Assembly: GCF_900187305.1 (NCBI RefSeq)
Contig: NZ_LT906434.1
Span: 496,001-560,000 of the forward strand
Direction: 5' to 3'
Length of the DNA stretch: 64,000 bases
Origin: Neisseria zoodegmatis
GTDB lineage: Bacteria; Pseudomonadota; Gammaproteobacteria; Burkholderiales; Neisseriaceae
Shown: one piece after another, positions 63,382 to 64,000 of the stretch
Layout: each line of letters begins with the position of its first letter
Position numbering within the stretch: the stretch's first letter is position 1
Position numbers and translations under genes: made by a program
Notes under the pieces: model-generated
Told to the model about the DNA's origin: nothing
Databases searched by the model: none
Seen by the model: only the letters and a program-made list of their open reading frames with translations

Positions 63382-64000
63382 CTATAAACAGCGGTGGCTT
63401 AAGGCGGGCAGGCGTGTGCGGACGCTGTTGAGCCGTGCGGCGTCGAGTTCGGCGATCACCATGCCTTCGCCCTCTGGTAGTACGTCCAGCACTTCGCCCC
63501 ACGGGTCGATAATCATGCTGTGGCCGTATGTGCGTCTGCCGCTTTCGTGTACGCCGCCTTGTGCCGAAGCAATGACATAGCATTGGTTTTCTACGGCGCG
63601 GGCGCGGAGGAGCAGTTCCCAATGGGCTTTGCCGGTGGTGTAGGTGAAAGCGGCGGGAAGTAAGAGTACGTCGAAGGGCAGCTGGGCGCGGAAAAACTCG
63701 GGGAAGCGCAAGTCGTAGCACACGCCTGCGGCCAAGCTGATGCCGTCGGCTGCAAAACGAGGAACTTCCTGCCCGGCTGTTATGGTGTCGGCTTCGGAAT
63801 AGCGTTCGCCCAAGCCTGAGTAGCCGAACAAATGTATTTTATTGTAGGCGCCGACACATTCTCCGCTGCGGTTGTACACCGTCATGGTGTTCAACACTTT
63901 ATTAGCGTCCGGGCTTTGTAAGGGTATGGTTCCGCCGAAGAGAACGACGCCGTTTTGTTTGGCCGCTTCGCTTAAGGCCGTCTGAAACGTTCCCGCGCCC
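63382..64000 (-). CDS. Carbon-nitrogen hydrolase (nitrilase superfamily), cut by window edge
   Basis: The C-terminal 206 or so residues are inside the window; the frame stays open to position 64000, so the gene starts outside. The catalytic Lys is in AYNKIHLFGYSG and the nucleophilic Cys in AAGVCYDLRFPEFF; the Glu of the triad would be in the missing N-terminal part. Other family parts: LLLPAAFTYTTGKAHWELLL, RARAVENQCYVIASAQGG and GHSMIIDPWGEVLD. It matches the Nit1/Nit2-like omega-amidase branch, which repairs or hydrolyses amides such as deaminated glutathione. It ends 3 bp from the small repeat element. Confidence 0.9.
   Translation of the reverse strand, partial: GAGTFQTALSEAAKQNGVVLFGGTIPLQSPDANKVLNTMTVYNRSGECVGAYNKIHLFGYSGLGERYSEADTITAGQEVPRFAADGISLAAGVCYDLRFPEFFRAQLPFDVLLLPAAFTYTTGKAHWELLLRARAVENQCYVIASAQGGVHESGRRTYGHSMIIDPWGEVLDVLPEGEGMVIAELDAARLNSVRTRLPALSHRCL

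Noticed and set aside
1..64000. tRNA, rRNA, prophage or phase-variable homopolymer tracts
   Set aside because: By eye I saw no cloverleaf-type tRNA, no rRNA, no phage genes and no long poly-G/C or tetranucleotide tracts at gene starts; a dedicated scan would be needed to exclude small RNAs.

Overview
The window is chromosomal DNA from a Neisseria species outside the meningitidis/gonorrhoeae dialect. The evidence is the very frequent 12-mer AGGCCGTCTGAA (the AG-DUS form of the DNA uptake sequence, with a few ATGCCGTCTGAA and one AGGTCGTCTGAA), often paired as inverted repeats after genes. Gene content is also typically neisserial: znuD, a transferrin/lactoferrin receptor locus, and the frr-uppS-cdsA-dxr-rseP-bamA-skp-lpxD-fabZ-lpxA-lpxB run. 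No rRNA, tRNA, CRISPR array or prophage was seen.

Layout. (1) 0.2-4.2 kb: topA, then a decayed IS30-family element with a clean internal inversion, then an AT-rich spacer. (2) 4.2-11.7 kb: a same-strand run of pirin, Frm2-like nitroreductase, isochorismatase-like hydrolase, XapX protein, large amidohydrolase, second pirin and an MFS exporter. This looks like an undescribed metabolic or detoxification locus. (3) 11.9-20.9 kb: YceI, an IS1595-family element, MAPEG protein, cytochrome c', a BaiN-type flavoprotein, an OmpR-type response regulator with a PepSY lipoprotein but no kinase, an ABC ATPase without a permease, apbC, and an NAD-dependent L-lactate dehydrogenase. (4) 21-26.9 kb: an alanine/glycine:cation symporter and a ruined tbpB/tbpA-like (or lbp-like) receptor pair. 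(5) 27-40.3 kb, minus strand: ribosome recycling, isoprenoid, phospholipid, Bam/Skp and lipid A genes, plus a SIMPL-domain protein between cdsA and dxr. (6) 40.4-53.6 kb: znuD with a strong Zur-box candidate, a DUF4349 lipoprotein, gamma-carbonic anhydrase, rpsB-tsf-pyrH, metE, gpmA. (7) 51.8-59.9 kb: betB, betA and betT for choline uptake and oxidation to glycine betaine, interrupted by a small unknown gene and an acyltransferase-SGNH protein. (8) 60-64 kb: L,D-transpeptidase-like protein, BamE-like lipoprotein, a YadA-type trimeric autotransporter behind a ~1 kb AT-rich region, and a nitrilase-superfamily gene running off the right edge.

How the parts connect. The envelope block supplies lipid A (LpxA/B/D, FabZ), the undecaprenyl carrier and isoprenoid precursor (UppS, Dxr), CDP-diacylglycerol (CdsA) and outer-membrane protein assembly (BamA, Skp, RseP). 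BamA is needed for ZnuD, the TbpA-like receptor and the YadA-like adhesin, all of which lie in this window. BetT imports choline; BetA and BetB oxidise it to the osmoprotectant glycine betaine. All functional statements rest on reading motifs by eye; no database search was run.
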